Assembly: GCA_015057275.1 (NCBI GenBank)
Contig: SVEO01000002.1
Span: forward strand, 41,784-105,783
Direction: 5' to 3'
DNA: 64,000 nucleotides
From: Lachnospiraceae bacterium
GTDB taxonomy: Bacteria > Bacillota > Clostridia > Lachnospirales > Lachnospiraceae
Position numbers and translations under genes: made by a program. Under the pieces are notes generated by a model. The model made no database searches. It had not been told where the DNA came from and saw only the letters and a list, made by a program, of their open reading frames with translations. This document shows, piece after piece, positions 24,485 through 34,277 of the stretch (position 1 is its first letter; each line of letters begins with the position of its first letter).

Positions 24485-25311
24485 AAAATATTATAGAAAT
24501 AACTGATTTTTCAGCGCCGGAGCTTGACATTTACGCTCGTCTTTCAGAAGGTCAGCTGCTCAACCGAGCGGAACCGGAACATGGGCTTTTCATTGCAGAA
24601 AGTCCGAAGGTGGTCGAGCGTGCGCTGGATGCCGGATGCGTTCCGGTGTCGCTTTTGCTAGAGAAGAAACATATTGATGGGCAGGCACGCGATGTGATTG
24701 CGCGCTGTGGCGATATCCCGATTTATACGGCGGAATTTGATGTGCTGACGCAGTTGACTGGCTTTCCGCTGACCCGCGGGGTACTGTGCGCGATGCGCCG
24801 CCCACTGCTGCCGAGCGTTGCCCAAGTGTGCGCCGGTGCGCGCAGAATTGCGATTTTGGAAAATGTAATGAATCCGACGAATGTGGGGGCGATTTTCCGC
24901 TCAGCCGCCGCGCTGAATATGGATGCGGTGCTGCTTACGCCGGCGTCCAGCAATCCGCTGTACCGCCGCGCGATTCGCGTCAGCATGGGTACGGTGTTCC
25001 AGATTCCGTGGACATTCCTTGGTGCCGAAGCATCCGAGTGGCCGCAGCCCGGCATCAACCAGCTTCGGGAACTCGGCTTCAAAACAGTCGCCATGGCATT
25101 AAGCGACGAAGCCATCAGCATCAATGACCCGCGGCTTCTCGCTGAAGAAAAACTCGCCATCATTCTCGGCACGGAAGGTGACGGATTATGCTCCGCTACC
25201 CTCGCCGACTGCGATTATACGGTCTGCATTCCGATGTCACATCATGTAGATTCCCTGAATGTGGCTGCCGCCAGCGCGGTAGCGTTTTGGGAATTGGGGA
25301 AGAAGGCTTAG
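24481..25311 (+). CDS. TrmH/SpoU-family RNA 2'-O-methyltransferase
   Basis: The 276-residue protein has an N-terminal substrate-binding part and a SPOUT domain (about 120-275). The signatures are motif 1 ILENVMNPTNVGAIFRSAAA (about 123-142), motif 2 LAIILGTEGDGL (about 222-233) and motif 3 CIPMSHHVDSLNVAAASA (about 249-266). It methylates ribose in rRNA or tRNA. It overlaps the DUF1836 stop by 4 nt. GC content in its middle is clearly higher than in neighbours. Confidence 0.92.
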   Translation: MKNIIEITDFSAPELDIYARLSEGQLLNRAEPEHGLFIAESPKVVERALDAGCVPVSLLLEKKHIDGQARDVIARCGDIPIYTAEFDVLTQLTGFPLTRGVLCAMRRPLLPSVAQVCAGARRIAILENVMNPTNVGAIFRSAAALNMDAVLLTPASSNPLYRRAIRVSMGTVFQIPWTFLGAEASEWPQPGINQLRELGFKTVAMALSDEAISINDPRLLAEEKLAIILGTEGDGLCSATLADCDYTVCIPMSHHVDSLNVAAASAVAFWELGKKA

Positions 25312-25337
25312 GTTAATTTAATTTGTCACTAAAGCTG

Positions 25338-25383
25338 CAAAAAACCTTCCCTATATTTCTACGAAATTAGGAAAGGTTTTTTC
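25338..25383 (+). terminator. Terminator after the TrmH-family gene
   Basis: AAAACCTTCC pairs with GGAAAGGTTTT (one bulge) around an inner stem-loop, followed by TTTTTT. Confidence 0.75.
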
Positions 25384-25491
25384 AGTTCGGTCAGCCACTC
25401 TGCGATGATTGCCTTTTATAATTATTTAAAGCTAAACTTAATAGTTACATGCTAAATTTATGTTTTTACCGTTCATACATTGTATTCGCTC

Positions 25492-26565
25492 TTATTCTTC
25501 TCCCATATTTGCTAACTTCGCCGCCTGATCTGCTGCGATACAGCTGTCCACCAGCTCGTAGATATCGCCGTCCATGATATCTTCCAGACGGTATAGCGTG
25601 AGCTTGATTCTGTGATCGGTCACACGGCTCTGCGGGAAGTTGTAGGTACGGATTTTCTCGGAGCGGTCGCCGGTACCAACCTGACTACGGCGCTCTGCGC
25701 TTTCCGCTTCCTGCTTCTTCTGCAATTCCAACTCGTACAACTTTGCACGCAACACCTTTAAAGCCTTATCCTTGTTCTTCAACTGGCTCTTTTCATCCTG
25801 ACAAGAGATGACAATACCAGTCGGAAGGTGTGTCAGACGTACCGCGGAGTCGGTCGTGTTTACACACTGACCGCCGTTACCGGACGCGCGGAATACGTCG
25901 AATTTACAGTCGTTCATGTCGATTTCAACGTCTACTTCTTCAGCTTCCGGCATAATTGCTACGGTTGCAGTGGATGTATGGATGCGGCCACCGGATTCGG
26001 TTACCGGAATACGCTGCACGCGGTGCACGCCACTCTCGTACTTAAGCTTGGAGTACGCACCCTGGCCGTTAATCATGAATACCACTTCCTTGAAGCCGCC
26101 GAGTCCGTTTTCGTTAAAAGAAATGAGCTCGGTCTTCCAACGGTTTCTTTCAGCAAATCTGCAGTACAGACGGTAAAGCTCAGCCGCAAACAACGCAGCT
26201 TCGTCGCCGCCGGCACCGCCGCGGATTTCGACGATAACGTTCTTGTCATCGTTCTCGTCCTTCGGCAGAAGCAGAATCTTCATCTCCTGCTCCAATTCTT
26301 CCACACGCTGCTTGGCCTCGTTCATTTCTTCCTTGGCCATGTCGCGCATGTCTTCGTCGGATTCTTCTTCCAAAATAAACAGGCTGTCCTCTATGGTCTG
26401 CTTGGCAGCCTTGTACTCTTTGTATGCCTCCACAATCGGGGTCAAATCGCTCTGCTCTTTCATCAATTTGCGGAATCTCTGTTGGTCGAGCGCCACTGAC
26501 GGGTCATTTAACTCCTTTAAGATTTCATCAAATCTTACTAAAATATCTTCTAACTTATCAAACAT
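25492..26565 (-). CDS. prfA: Peptide chain release factor 1
   Basis: The 357-residue protein has normal RF1 length and terminates translation at UAA/UAG. The stop-codon recognition tripeptide PVT is present in [18 protein letters not shown], and the peptidyl-hydrolysis motif GGQ in [20 protein letters not shown] (about 226-245). The context differs from the common GAGGQHVN. The ATG at 26565 follows GGGAGGA. prmC, whose product methylates this glutamine, lies upstream but is separated by a GH105-like gene. Confidence 0.97.
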   Translation of the reverse strand: MFDKLEDILVRFDEILKELNDPSVALDQQRFRKLMKEQSDLTPIVEAYKEYKAAKQTIEDSLFILEEESDEDMRDMAKEEMNEAKQRVEELEQEMKILLLPKDENDDKNVIVEIRGGAGGDEAALFAAELYRLYCRFAERNRWKTELISFNENGLGGFKEVVFMINGQGAYSKLKYESGVHRVQRIPVTESGGRIHTSTATVAIMPEAEEVDVEIDMNDCKFDVFRASGNGGQCVNTTDSAVRLTHLPTGIVISCQDEKSQLKNKDKALKVLRAKLYELELQKKQEAESAERRSQVGTGDRSEKIRTYNFPQSRVTDHRIKLTLYRLEDIMDGDIYELVDSCIAADQAAKLANMGEE

Positions 26566-26578
26566 TTTCTTCCTCCCA

Positions 26579-27694
26579 TTAACTCATTGATTCTACAAGC
26601 GCAAGCACCGTCAACGACTGGCCATACGCCATCGGCGCAATCAGTATGTTCTTATAGTGTTCCTTATTGTATCCCATGCCGGTGCCGCCCGATACATTTC
26701 GCACAGTTCCGTCATCATCAATGTTATTTAAAATGCCCTGTACGGCACGAATCGCGTGAGGCATGTACTTGTCATCGAGAATACCCTTGCGGATACCTTT
26801 TAAAATGCCCGCTGCGATGGCTGCACTACCGGAAACTTCGGTATAACTGTCGGCATCATCGAGCACTGTGTGCCACAAGCCATCTTCCGCCTGTAGTTTC
26901 ACAAGTTGCTCCACCTGCGCTCGGTATGCGTCCAGAATAAACGCTTTCACTCCCGCATCCATATTGCCATCAAACATTTCTACAAATTCCGGGATGCCTA
27001 AGGTAAACCAACTGTTGCCACGGCACCAGAAAACACCACCAAAATTATTTCGTTCACGGAATGTCCAACCATGGTAAAACAAACCGGTGTGATTGTCACA
27101 TAAATATTTAATATGCAGTAACACCTGATGAATGGATTCGCTAATCCAATCAGTGCGTTTGTATTTCTGTCCCATCTTATTTAAGAACAACACCGCCATG
27201 AAGATGGTGTCAATCCACATTTCATTTTCATTGAGGCGCACACCTTGCAAGTCGCCATTGGCACTCGTCACATGCTGAAATCCACCTTCCTTTGTGCGAG
27301 GAAGACACTCCATCAACCAATCGGCCCAATCAACACAAAGCTTTTCGAATGTCTCATCCCCAAACTCATCGTTCAATTCCACTAAGGTAAGAAGAGGCGC
27401 TGTCGTGTTAATATTTTTTGATGGCAATCCTTTTTCCATATTTTCTTTAAACCAGCTGTACAGGAAATCACGATACTCATCACGATTTTGCAGCTTTCTA
27501 ACTTTCAAAAGCCCATACAAACCAACACCTTGCGGCCAGTCCCACTCACGGATGCCGAAATCTCTGCGGAAAAACCCCTTAGCCTCACCGCCGCTTTCTA
27601 AATCCTTTGAATTATCCGGGTCGCCAAGATGCATCATCTTGTCAATGACTCTCGCCAATTTTTCTTCCAGCTCTCTTTGATTTAACTCTTTCAA
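26579..27694 (-). CDS. GH105/GH88-type unsaturated glucuronyl or rhamnogalacturonyl hydrolase
   Basis: The 371-residue alpha/alpha-barrel protein has no signal peptide. Family features are [13 protein letters not shown] (about 35-47), [13 protein letters not shown] (about 158-170, catalytic Asp region), LFYHGW and [11 protein letters not shown] (about 221-231), typical of YteR-like GH105 enzymes. They cleave the unsaturated uronic acid left by polysaccharide lyases. Translation appears to start at TTG 27694 behind GGGGTGG. It lies only 13 nt before prfA and 24 nt after prmC, in an otherwise translation-related operon. Confidence 0.87.
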   Translation of the reverse strand: MKELNQRELEEKLARVIDKMMHLGDPDNSKDLESGGEAKGFFRRDFGIREWDWPQGVGLYGLLKVRKLQNRDEYRDFLYSWFKENMEKGLPSKNINTTAPLLTLVELNDEFGDETFEKLCVDWADWLMECLPRTKEGGFQHVTSANGDLQGVRLNENEMWIDTIFMAVLFLNKMGQKYKRTDWISESIHQVLLHIKYLCDNHTGLFYHGWTFRERNNFGGVFWCRGNSWFTLGIPEFVEMFDGNMDAGVKAFILDAYRAQVEQLVKLQAEDGLWHTVLDDADSYTEVSGSAAIAAGILKGIRKGILDDKYMPHAIRAVQGILNNIDDDGTVRNVSGGTGMGYNKEHYKNILIAPMAYGQSLTVLALVESMS

Positions 27695-27718
27695 AACGCC
27701 ACCCCTTGTTTTACCGAT

Positions 27719-28603
27719 TTATGAGACTTTGCGACCGCCAACAACACGGTCAAGTCCTGCATAATCTTTCCTTACAAATATATCACAAAAACCATTTTCT
27801 TCCAATAGCATTCTTACATCATCTGCCTGTTCACAACCGATTTCAAATAGAATCCAACCGTCTGCCGCCAGATAGTTTCCAGCCTGTGCCGCAAGTTTAC
27901 GATAAAAATATAATCCGTCCTCAGTTCCATCGAGTGCCAGACGTGGCTCATACTCACGCACTTCCGGCATCAGAGTCTCGATATCCGCACTTGGTATGTA
28001 CGGCGGATTGGAGACAATCATCTGAAATTTACATTTTTCATTAAGCGCTGCAAACAGGTCCCCCTGATAGAATGTGACCTTGCCATGGCAAAGATTTTCC
28101 GCATTTTTTTTTGCGACACATAATGCCTCCGGCGAAATGTCCACCGCCGACACGCGTGCATTTTTCGCAAGCGCAGCAAGACTAATCGCAATGCATCCGG
28201 AACCGGTGCACATATCAAGAATCTCGTTCTGTCCGACAGCATTCTGCTCGCTGTCGACACCAACACTCTGCTTTTTCCACAGTTCCAGGGCAGTCTCCAC
28301 CAAAATCTCAGTGTCCTGACGCGGAATGAGCACATGCTTATTGACCAGAAAATTCATGCCCATAAATTCCTGCATGCCTGTAATATGTTGTAGCGGAATG
28401 TGCTCTGCTCTCTTTTCCACTAACGCGAAAAACTTCTGTTGCTGTACCTCACTCAATGTAGTATCCGGGCGCAAAAAGTATTCACTGCGTGTAATGCCGG
28501 TTACATATTGCAGCAAAAGCCAGCTATCATTCACTGCTTCCTCGATGTCTGCCTGTGCAAGCACCTCCGCTGCATTGTGCAGTGCTTCTTTATAACTCTT
28601 CAT
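27719..28603 (-). CDS. prmC: Release factor glutamine methyltransferase
   Basis: The 294-residue protein is full length for PrmC/HemK. It has a five-helix N-terminal domain and a SAM fold with ILDMCTGSGCIAISLA (about 130-145), SAVDISPEAL and the catalytic IVSNPPYIPSAD (about 198-209). It methylates the glutamine of GGQ in RF1 and RF2. Its start at 28603 lies within the end of the DUF1385 gene (14-nt overlap), suggesting translational coupling. Confidence 0.96.
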   Translation of the reverse strand: MKSYKEALHNAAEVLAQADIEEAVNDSWLLLQYVTGITRSEYFLRPDTTLSEVQQQKFFALVEKRAEHIPLQHITGMQEFMGMNFLVNKHVLIPRQDTEILVETALELWKKQSVGVDSEQNAVGQNEILDMCTGSGCIAISLAALAKNARVSAVDISPEALCVAKKNAENLCHGKVTFYQGDLFAALNEKCKFQMIVSNPPYIPSADIETLMPEVREYEPRLALDGTEDGLYFYRKLAAQAGNYLAADGWILFEIGCEQADDVRMLLEENGFCDIFVRKDYAGLDRVVGGRKVS

Positions 28604-29624
28604 TGTTCAAATATGCCTTCCAGTCAAATACTGCTTCCACAGCCGCAATCGCAACCTCAATCATATCATCCGTCGGCTCTTTGGTCGTAATCTTCTGCAT
28701 CGCCATGCCCGGCTTACTCAGCAATCCGACCAGCTTATTCTCGCTTCTTCCCGCAAGGCGGATGAATTCATAGGAAATCCCCGCAATAATTGGCACGCAT
28801 AATAAACGTACCACGTAACGCAGTACAATATTTTCGAAGTTCATAAAAAGGAAGAATACAATGCTGACAATCATAACAATCAGCAAAAAGCTTGTCCCAC
28901 AGCGTTTATGATATCTGGAGCTTTTACGCACATTCTCCACGTTCAGTTCCATTCCATTCTCGATACAGTTGATACACTTATGCTCTGCGCCGTGATACAT
29001 AAAGGTTCTCTTAATGTCTTCCATCAATGAGACGAGCAGCATATAAGAAATGAACAGAATCATCTTTACTACACCTTCGATGATCGGACGCCATGTGTCT
29101 GTAACCCCCGGCACAAACTTTACAAGCAGGTCGGCGATTACAAGCGGTAACACCATAAATAAGCCGACCGCCATTACTACCGAGAACAGTACAAGCGGAA
29201 TCATGAGCGCATCATTGTTTATGTCACTCGCAGGTTTCTCATCCGCAGCTTCTTCGGCGGTTGCTGCAACTTCACCAGTCGCTCCCTTATTCTTTTTACG
29301 CGCTTTCTTGGCCTCAGCCTTCTCGCGCTTGGCCTCGGCTGCTGCCTTCTCCTCCGGTGTCTCTTCTAAGAAAAAGTCCGCGGAATAAAGCATACACTTC
29401 ATCCCTACCACCAGACTGTCCACGAAGCTGAACACGCCGCGAATGAATGGTACACGACAAATCTTGTGCTTGTCGGACATGCTGACGTATTCTTTCACAT
29501 CCACTTCAATTTCCTTGTCCGGCTTGCGCACAGCTACCGCGTACTTTTGTTTATTTTTCATCATAATACCTTCCATCACAGCCTGACCGCCGATGCCGGA
29601 AGGACGAAATTTTGTTTCTGCCAT
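28590..29624 (-). CDS. DUF1385 family membrane protein
   Basis: The 344-residue protein starts with GIGGQAVMEGIMMK (about 11-24), the family hallmark. An Ala/Lys/Glu-rich cytoplasmic insert (about 92-135) and four or more membrane helices follow, with FMYHGAEHKCINCIENG (about 208-224) and RYHKRCGTSFLL (about 237-248). The conserved His/Cys residues suggest metal binding. The function is unknown, although the gene is almost always between rpmE and prmC in Clostridia. AGGGAGA precedes the ATG. Confidence 0.92.
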   Translation of the reverse strand: MAETKFRPSGIGGQAVMEGIMMKNKQKYAVAVRKPDKEIEVDVKEYVSMSDKHKICRVPFIRGVFSFVDSLVVGMKCMLYSADFFLEETPEEKAAAEAKREKAEAKKARKKNKGATGEVAATAEEAADEKPASDINNDALMIPLVLFSVVMAVGLFMVLPLVIADLLVKFVPGVTDTWRPIIEGVVKMILFISYMLLVSLMEDIKRTFMYHGAEHKCINCIENGMELNVENVRKSSRYHKRCGTSFLLIVMIVSIVFFLFMNFENIVLRYVVRLLCVPIIAGISYEFIRLAGRSENKLVGLLSKPGMAMQKITTKEPTDDMIEVAIAAVEAVFDWKAYLNNEEL

Positions 29625-29682
29625 ACTTGGTCTCCCTAAGCTTCATACGAACATGAATTTATTTTTTCCTATTGTTTAAACG

Positions 29683-29716
29683 TAAAAAACAGGGTTGAGA
29701 AGTAAATCTCAACCCT
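29683..29716 (-). terminator. Terminator/attenuator after rpmE
   Basis: On the minus strand GGGTTGAGA and TCTCAACCC (29692-29700, 29707-29715) form a stem followed by a T6 run. It should stop or reduce readthrough from rpmE into the DUF1385-prmC genes. Confidence 0.88.
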
Positions 29717-29726
29717 TATGCTTTCA

Positions 29727-29930
29727 TTATTCAGCAATACCATACTTCTTATTGAACTTATCGATACGTCCACGAGCTGCAGCAGTCTTCTGCTGACCTG
29801 TGTAGAAGGAATGGCACTTAGAGCAAATTTCAACGTGGATGCTCTCCTTTGTGGAACCTGTAACAAATGTGTTACCACAGTTACATGTTACTGTTGCCTG
29901 ATGATATTCTGGATGGATTCCCTGCTTCAT
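29727..29930 (-). CDS. rpmE: 50S ribosomal protein L31
   Basis: The 67-residue protein begins [20 protein letters not shown] and contains CSKCHSFY, so it is the zinc-binding (C+) form with the cysteine set intact. The ATG at 29930 follows AGAGGTG; the further in-frame ATG/GTG upstream is not needed. Confidence 0.97.
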   Translation of the reverse strand: MKQGIHPEYHQATVTCNCGNTFVTGSTKESIHVEICSKCHSFYTGQQKTAAARGRIDKFNKKYGIAE

Positions 29931-30076
29931 TTTATTCACCTCTTAATCTTCGTAATTATTCAAACTGACCTCAGTCAATTATGTTTTCTAAAAACAGCTT
30001 TTAAAGTATAGCATAGGTTATTTCAATTGACAAGTACTTTTTGTGCTTTTTTTCTAGCATTTTCTTTGCTATTTCC

Positions 30077-30105
30077 TTGCAGTTTACTGGGTTTTTTGCT
30101 AAAAT
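30077..30105 (+). promoter_or_regulatory. Promoter of the SDR gene
   Basis: TTGCAG (30077-30082), 17 bp, TAAAAT (30100-30105). Confidence 0.65.
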
Positions 30106-30140
30106 ATGAGCAGTAAAGTATTCGGAAAGGAGTCGATAGT

Positions 30141-30866
30141 TTGAAAACATTATTACTTACCGGTGCATCTTCCGGAATCGGAGCGGCCACGGCTGCGTAT
30201 TTCGCTTCGAAAGGTTATAGTCTCATATTGACGGGCAATTCCCACATGAATAAGCTCACTTCGTTCCAGAAAGGTATGCGGGCGCACGGCGTAGTGTGCC
30301 ACATTTTCCACGTAGATTTTAATGACCCAGCCTCCGTGAAAGCCTTTTTTAAGGGACTCGATGATTTGGATCTGCGCTTTGATTTACTAATTAACAATGC
30401 CGGCATTGTGAAAATCGGACTGCTTCAGGACACTTCTTTAGAAGAATGGGAACGCATCCAGCGTGTGAATGTGACTGCGATGTACCGTATGTGTCAGTAT
30501 GCGATTCCTCGTTTTTTACAATGGGGCTCCGGCAAAATTATTAACGTTTCTTCCGTTTGGGGCATCAATGGTGCATCCTGCGAGGTTGCCTATTCTGCCT
30601 CTAAGGGCGCGGTAAATAGCTTCACAAAAGCGCTGGCCAAGGAGCTCGCTCCGAGCCATATTCCGGTGAATGCCGTAGCATTCGGTGCGATTGATACCTC
30701 GATGAATCAGTTTTTAACACCGGAAGAACGACGCGAACTAACGGCGCAGATTCCGGTCGGCCGCATGGCGACACCGGATGAGGCTGCGGAAATCATTTAT
30801 CATTTGTCCGAATTCGGTGATTACGTGACCGGACAGATTTTGACCGCTGACGGTGGTTGGATTTAA
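30141..30866 (+). CDS. Short-chain dehydrogenase/reductase (FabG-like)
   Basis: The 241-residue protein has a Rossmann fold with cofactor motif LLTGASSGIGAATA (about 4-17), NNAG (about 89-92), the catalytic Ser in INVSSVWG and Tyr/Lys in VAYSASKGA (about 152-160). It is close to FabG ketoacyl-ACP reductases in length and C-terminal ending (GQILTADGGWI). It stands alone, so the in vivo substrate is open. Translation starts at TTG 30141 with AAGGAG 8 nt upstream; no in-frame ATG is available near the N-terminus. Confidence 0.88.
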   Translation: MKTLLLTGASSGIGAATAAYFASKGYSLILTGNSHMNKLTSFQKGMRAHGVVCHIFHVDFNDPASVKAFFKGLDDLDLRFDLLINNAGIVKIGLLQDTSLEEWERIQRVNVTAMYRMCQYAIPRFLQWGSGKIINVSSVWGINGASCEVAYSASKGAVNSFTKALAKELAPSHIPVNAVAFGAIDTSMNQFLTPEERRELTAQIPVGRMATPDEAAEIIYHLSEFGDYVTGQILTADGGWI

Positions 30867-30903
30867 TTCCCTTTCTTGCAAAGAGCTCGACTTATCTTCA
30901 TAT

Positions 30904-30934
30904 AAAATGCCGGGGAAATACCCCGGCATTTTCT
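30904..30934. terminator. Bidirectional terminator
   Basis: A 12-bp stem AAAATGCCGGGG (30904-30915) with its complement at 30921-30932, and a 5-nt loop, between convergent SDR and gatB genes. Confidence 0.92.
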
Positions 30935-30961
30935 TACCGCACGAGCGGTCAATGATTCTTT

Positions 30962-32395
30962 TTACTGATTCAGCAATTCCGTTAATAGCTGGTTTACAAT
31001 ACCCGGATTTGCTTTTCCCTTAGCGGCACGCATCGTCTGGCCGACAAGGAAGCCCATCGCCTTTGTCTTGCCTGCATGGTAATCGGCTACCGACTGCGGA
31101 TTGTCCGCCATTACCTTAAGGATAATTTCCTTAATCTCGTCGGTATCGTTGCTCATCTTTAAGCCCTTTTCCTCAACGTACTTTTCAGGATCAATATCGT
31201 TTGCGAATACTTCCTCGAAAACTTTCTTTGCCACATTACCGTTAATCGTGCCTGTTTCCACAAGCTCAATCAGCTTGGCAAGATTTTCCGGTGCGAAACG
31301 AATTTCATCCGGTTCCATGTTGTTTTCTTTTAGCAGACGCATCGTCTCTACCATCAGCCAGTTCGATACTTTCTTCGGCTTGCCGCAAATTGCAGTTGTT
31401 GCTTCGAAGATGTCAGCCAACTTCTTGGTTCCTGTCAAAATGTCTGCGTCATATGCCGGAAGACCGAATTCTTCCTTATAACGGGCAAGTTTTTCGTCGC
31501 GAAGCTCCGGCTGGCGTCTCTTCACTTCATTTAACCACTCGTCACTGATAACTACCGGCACGAGGTCCGGGTCCGGGAAGTAACGGTAATCCTGCGCGTC
31601 TTCCTTGGAACGCATTGCGTAGGAATATTCCTTATTATCATCCCATCTTCTGGTTTCCTGAATGACCGGCTGCCCGGATTCAATCAAATCAATCTGACGC
31701 TCTGTCTCACCCTCGATGGCTCTGGCAATCGCACGGAAAGAGTTTAAGTTCTTCATCTCAGTTCTGGTGCCGAACTTTTCTGCACCAACCTCGCGTACAG
31801 AAATGTTAATATCCGCACGCATGGAACCCTCCTGTAACTTACAGTCAGATGCCCCTAAATACTGGATAATCATGCGCAATTTTTCAAGATATGCGATAAC
31901 TTCGTCCGCACTTCTCATGTCAGGCTCCGATACAATCTCAATCAACGGCACGCCGGAACGGTTGAAGTCTACCAGCGAACAATCATCCCATTCGTCATGA
32001 ATGAGTTTACCAGCATCCTCTTCCATATGGATTTCGTGGATGCGCACCGTCTTTTTGCCGGCTGCGGTCTCAATTTCCACGCCGCCGTCGACGCAAATCG
32101 GCAGATAAAGCTGGGAAATCTGGTAGTTCTGTGGGTTGTCCGGATAGAAATAATTTTTACGGTCGAATTTGCAGAACTGGTTAATCGTACAATTGGTTGC
32201 CAGACCAACCGCCATCGCATATTCAACCACCTGCTTATTCAATACCGGAAGGGAACCCGGCATACCGGTGCAAACCGGGCAGGTGTGTGTATTTGGTGCT
32301 CCGCCAAACTGCGTGGAACAGGAGCAGAATATTTTAGTTTTTGTTGCAAGTTCTACGTGAACTTCCAAACCAATCACGGTTTCATACTGTTTCAT
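30962..32395 (-). CDS. gatB: Aspartyl/glutamyl-tRNA amidotransferase subunit B
   Basis: The 477-residue protein starts YETVIGLEVHVEL and contains SCSTQFG and HTCPVCTGMPGSLP (zinc-type cysteines), DFNRSGVPLIEIVSEPDMRS (about 143-162) and a C-terminal GatB/YqeY domain. It activates and transamidates misacylated Glu-tRNAGln/Asp-tRNAAsn together with GatA and GatC. The last gene of gatCAB; GGAG precedes the ATG, 12 nt after gatA. Confidence 0.97.
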   Translation of the reverse strand: MKQYETVIGLEVHVELATKTKIFCSCSTQFGGAPNTHTCPVCTGMPGSLPVLNKQVVEYAMAVGLATNCTINQFCKFDRKNYFYPDNPQNYQISQLYLPICVDGGVEIETAAGKKTVRIHEIHMEEDAGKLIHDEWDDCSLVDFNRSGVPLIEIVSEPDMRSADEVIAYLEKLRMIIQYLGASDCKLQEGSMRADINISVREVGAEKFGTRTEMKNLNSFRAIARAIEGETERQIDLIESGQPVIQETRRWDDNKEYSYAMRSKEDAQDYRYFPDPDLVPVVISDEWLNEVKRRQPELRDEKLARYKEEFGLPAYDADILTGTKKLADIFEATTAICGKPKKVSNWLMVETMRLLKENNMEPDEIRFAPENLAKLIELVETGTINGNVAKKVFEEVFANDIDPEKYVEEKGLKMSNDTDEIKEIILKVMADNPQSVADYHAGKTKAMGFLVGQTMRAAKGKANPGIVNQLLTELLNQ

Positions 32396-32407
32396 ATTTA
32401 TTCTCCA

Positions 32408-33856
32408 TTAAGCGTTTTTGCTGCACTGCTCATACGTATATGCTGCACGAATGATGTCATTTTCCTTGAAGCAATCACCGATTAACTGCATGCCAATCGG
32501 TAGACCTTTGCTGTCCATTCCACAAGGAACGGAGATGCCCGGAAGGCCGGCAAGGTTGACCGCGATTGTGTAAATATCACTCAAATACATCTTGATCGGG
32601 TCGGATAAGCTTTCACCGAGCTTCGGCGCGGTCGTTGGTGCCGCTGGAGCCACGATGATATCATATTTTTCAAATGCTTCATCAAAAGCCTTCTTAATCA
32701 ATGCCTTTGTACGCAGCGCCTTCAAATAATAAGCATCGTAGTACCCGCTGCTCAAAACGAAGGAGCCAAGCATAATTCTGCGCTTAACCTCCGGTCCGAA
32801 GCCTTCGGAACGGGTCTTCTTGTACATGTTGTGCAAACCGTCGTAATCCTCAGTGCGGTAACCGTACTTCACACCATCAAAGCGTGACAGGTTAGAGCTG
32901 GCCTCTGCGGAAGCAATAACATAATATGCCGGAATCGCGTATTCTACTAATTTGAAATCAAAAAACTCTACGGTAGCACCCTTTTCTTCTAATACTTTTA
33001 CTGCATTTAAGATAGATGTCTTAACTTCCTCATCCAGACCTTCGCCGAAGTAATCCTTCGGAATGCCAATCTTTAAACCGCTTGCATCAGCCATAAGCGC
33101 GGATGTGAAGTCATAGGAATCTCTCTTTACGGATGTGGAATCCTTCGGGTCATAGCTGGCAATCGTTTCGAGAATCGTCGCACAGTCGGTTACGTCCTTT
33201 GCGACCGGGCCAATCTGGTCAAGCGAGGAGCCGTAAGCGATTAAACCGTAACGGGACACCGTGCCGTAGGTCGGCTTAATACCGGTCACACCACAGAAAG
33301 AACTCGGCTGTCGAATGGACCCGCCGGTATCGGAACCTAGCGCGTAGGAACATTCCTCGGCTGCTACTGCTGCACAGGAGCCGCCGGAGGAACCGCCCGG
33401 CACATGCTCCGGATTCCAAGGATTCTTCGTCACACCGTATGCGGAAGTCTCAGTCGTACTACCCATTGCGAACTCATCCATGTTTGCCTTGCCGATAATC
33501 ACGGCACCGGCCTTTTCCAAATTCAAAACAGCCTCCGCTGTGTAAGTCGGCACAAAATTGCCTAAAATCTTCGAGCTACACGTAGTCAGCAAGCCCTTGG
33601 TACACATATTGTCCTTAATTGCCACCGGCACACCTGCAAGCGGTCCTGTCAGCTCACCGGCATCAATCTGCTTCTGTACCTCTGCCGCACGCGCAAGCAC
33701 GGCTTCTTTGTCGCAAACTGTCACGTAGCAATTCAAATCTTTTTCTTTTTTCTCAATCTGCTCGAATGCAGCTTCCACTGCCTCAGCAACCGTCACTTCC
33801 TTCGCCTGTATCTTCTTACCAAGTTCGACGGCCGTTAATTTCATTAAATCCTTCAT
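32408..33856 (-). CDS. gatA: Aspartyl/glutamyl-tRNA amidotransferase subunit A
   Basis: The 482-residue amidase has the full Ser-cisSer-Lys triad context: VAIKDNMCT (Lys), GGSSGGSCAAVAA (about 154-166) and GSDTGGSIRQP (about 174-184). It releases ammonia from glutamine for GatB. ATG 33856 follows TGAGGA; 33844 (MKLTAVELGK) is an alternative. gatC lies 94 bp upstream, separated by a double hairpin repeat. Confidence 0.96.
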   Translation of the reverse strand: MKDLMKLTAVELGKKIQAKEVTVAEAVEAAFEQIEKKEKDLNCYVTVCDKEAVLARAAEVQKQIDAGELTGPLAGVPVAIKDNMCTKGLLTTCSSKILGNFVPTYTAEAVLNLEKAGAVIIGKANMDEFAMGSTTETSAYGVTKNPWNPEHVPGGSSGGSCAAVAAEECSYALGSDTGGSIRQPSSFCGVTGIKPTYGTVSRYGLIAYGSSLDQIGPVAKDVTDCATILETIASYDPKDSTSVKRDSYDFTSALMADASGLKIGIPKDYFGEGLDEEVKTSILNAVKVLEEKGATVEFFDFKLVEYAIPAYYVIASAEASSNLSRFDGVKYGYRTEDYDGLHNMYKKTRSEGFGPEVKRRIMLGSFVLSSGYYDAYYLKALRTKALIKKAFDEAFEKYDIIVAPAAPTTAPKLGESLSDPIKMYLSDIYTIAVNLAGLPGISVPCGMDSKGLPIGMQLIGDCFKENDIIRAAYTYEQCSKNA

Positions 33857-33884
33857 CACTGTCCTCATGCCTTTCTAAACACCT

Positions 33885-33950
33885 GCAAACTTTGGGCCGC
33901 AGGCACAAATTTGCCGATTAAAAAATCAACGCACCCGTGTGATTTTTTAA
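33885..33950. repeat. Double-hairpin element between gatC and gatA
   Basis: The first hairpin has arms GCAAACTTTG and CAAATTTGC (33885-33914). After CGATTA comes a second with AAAATCA, an ACGCACCCGTGT loop region and GATTTTTTAATC (33917-33950). Arrangement, spacer CGA and the CCGTG side match 4240-4302. It lies inside an operon, so it could modulate gatC versus gatAB expression. Confidence 0.7.
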
Positions 33951-34244
33951 TCATTCAACCGTCTTCGGTACGATGAATGCGCCGTCCTTTTCGCCCGGTG
34001 CATTTGCAAGAATGCTCTCACGGTCATCCCCATTCACAACAATATCTTCACGGAACACATTGTTCACCGGAAACACGTGTGACATCGGCTCTACGTCACT
34101 CGTATCCAACTCATTTAATTTATCAATATAGTCAAGCATGCTGCCCATGTCCTTTTTCGCCTGCTCCTTCTCCTCCGCTGACAACTCAAGCTTCGCAAGA
34201 ATGCCGACATACTCGATTGTCTCGTCTGAAATAATATTTGCCAT
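33951..34244 (-). CDS. gatC: Aspartyl/glutamyl-tRNA amidotransferase subunit C
   Basis: The 97-residue protein is the usual length. It shows [18 protein letters not shown] (about 10-27), [21 protein letters not shown] split over about 35-57, and a VFREDIV segment. It is a structural clamp in the GatCAB complex. First gene of the operon; the ATG follows AGGCAGGAG. Confidence 0.95.
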   Translation of the reverse strand: MANIISDETIEYVGILAKLELSAEEKEQAKKDMGSMLDYIDKLNELDTSDVEPMSHVFPVNNVFREDIVVNGDDRESILANAPGEKDGAFIVPKTVE

Positions 34245-34277
34245 AATACTCCTGCCTTTCGACTTAAATCTATCTTT

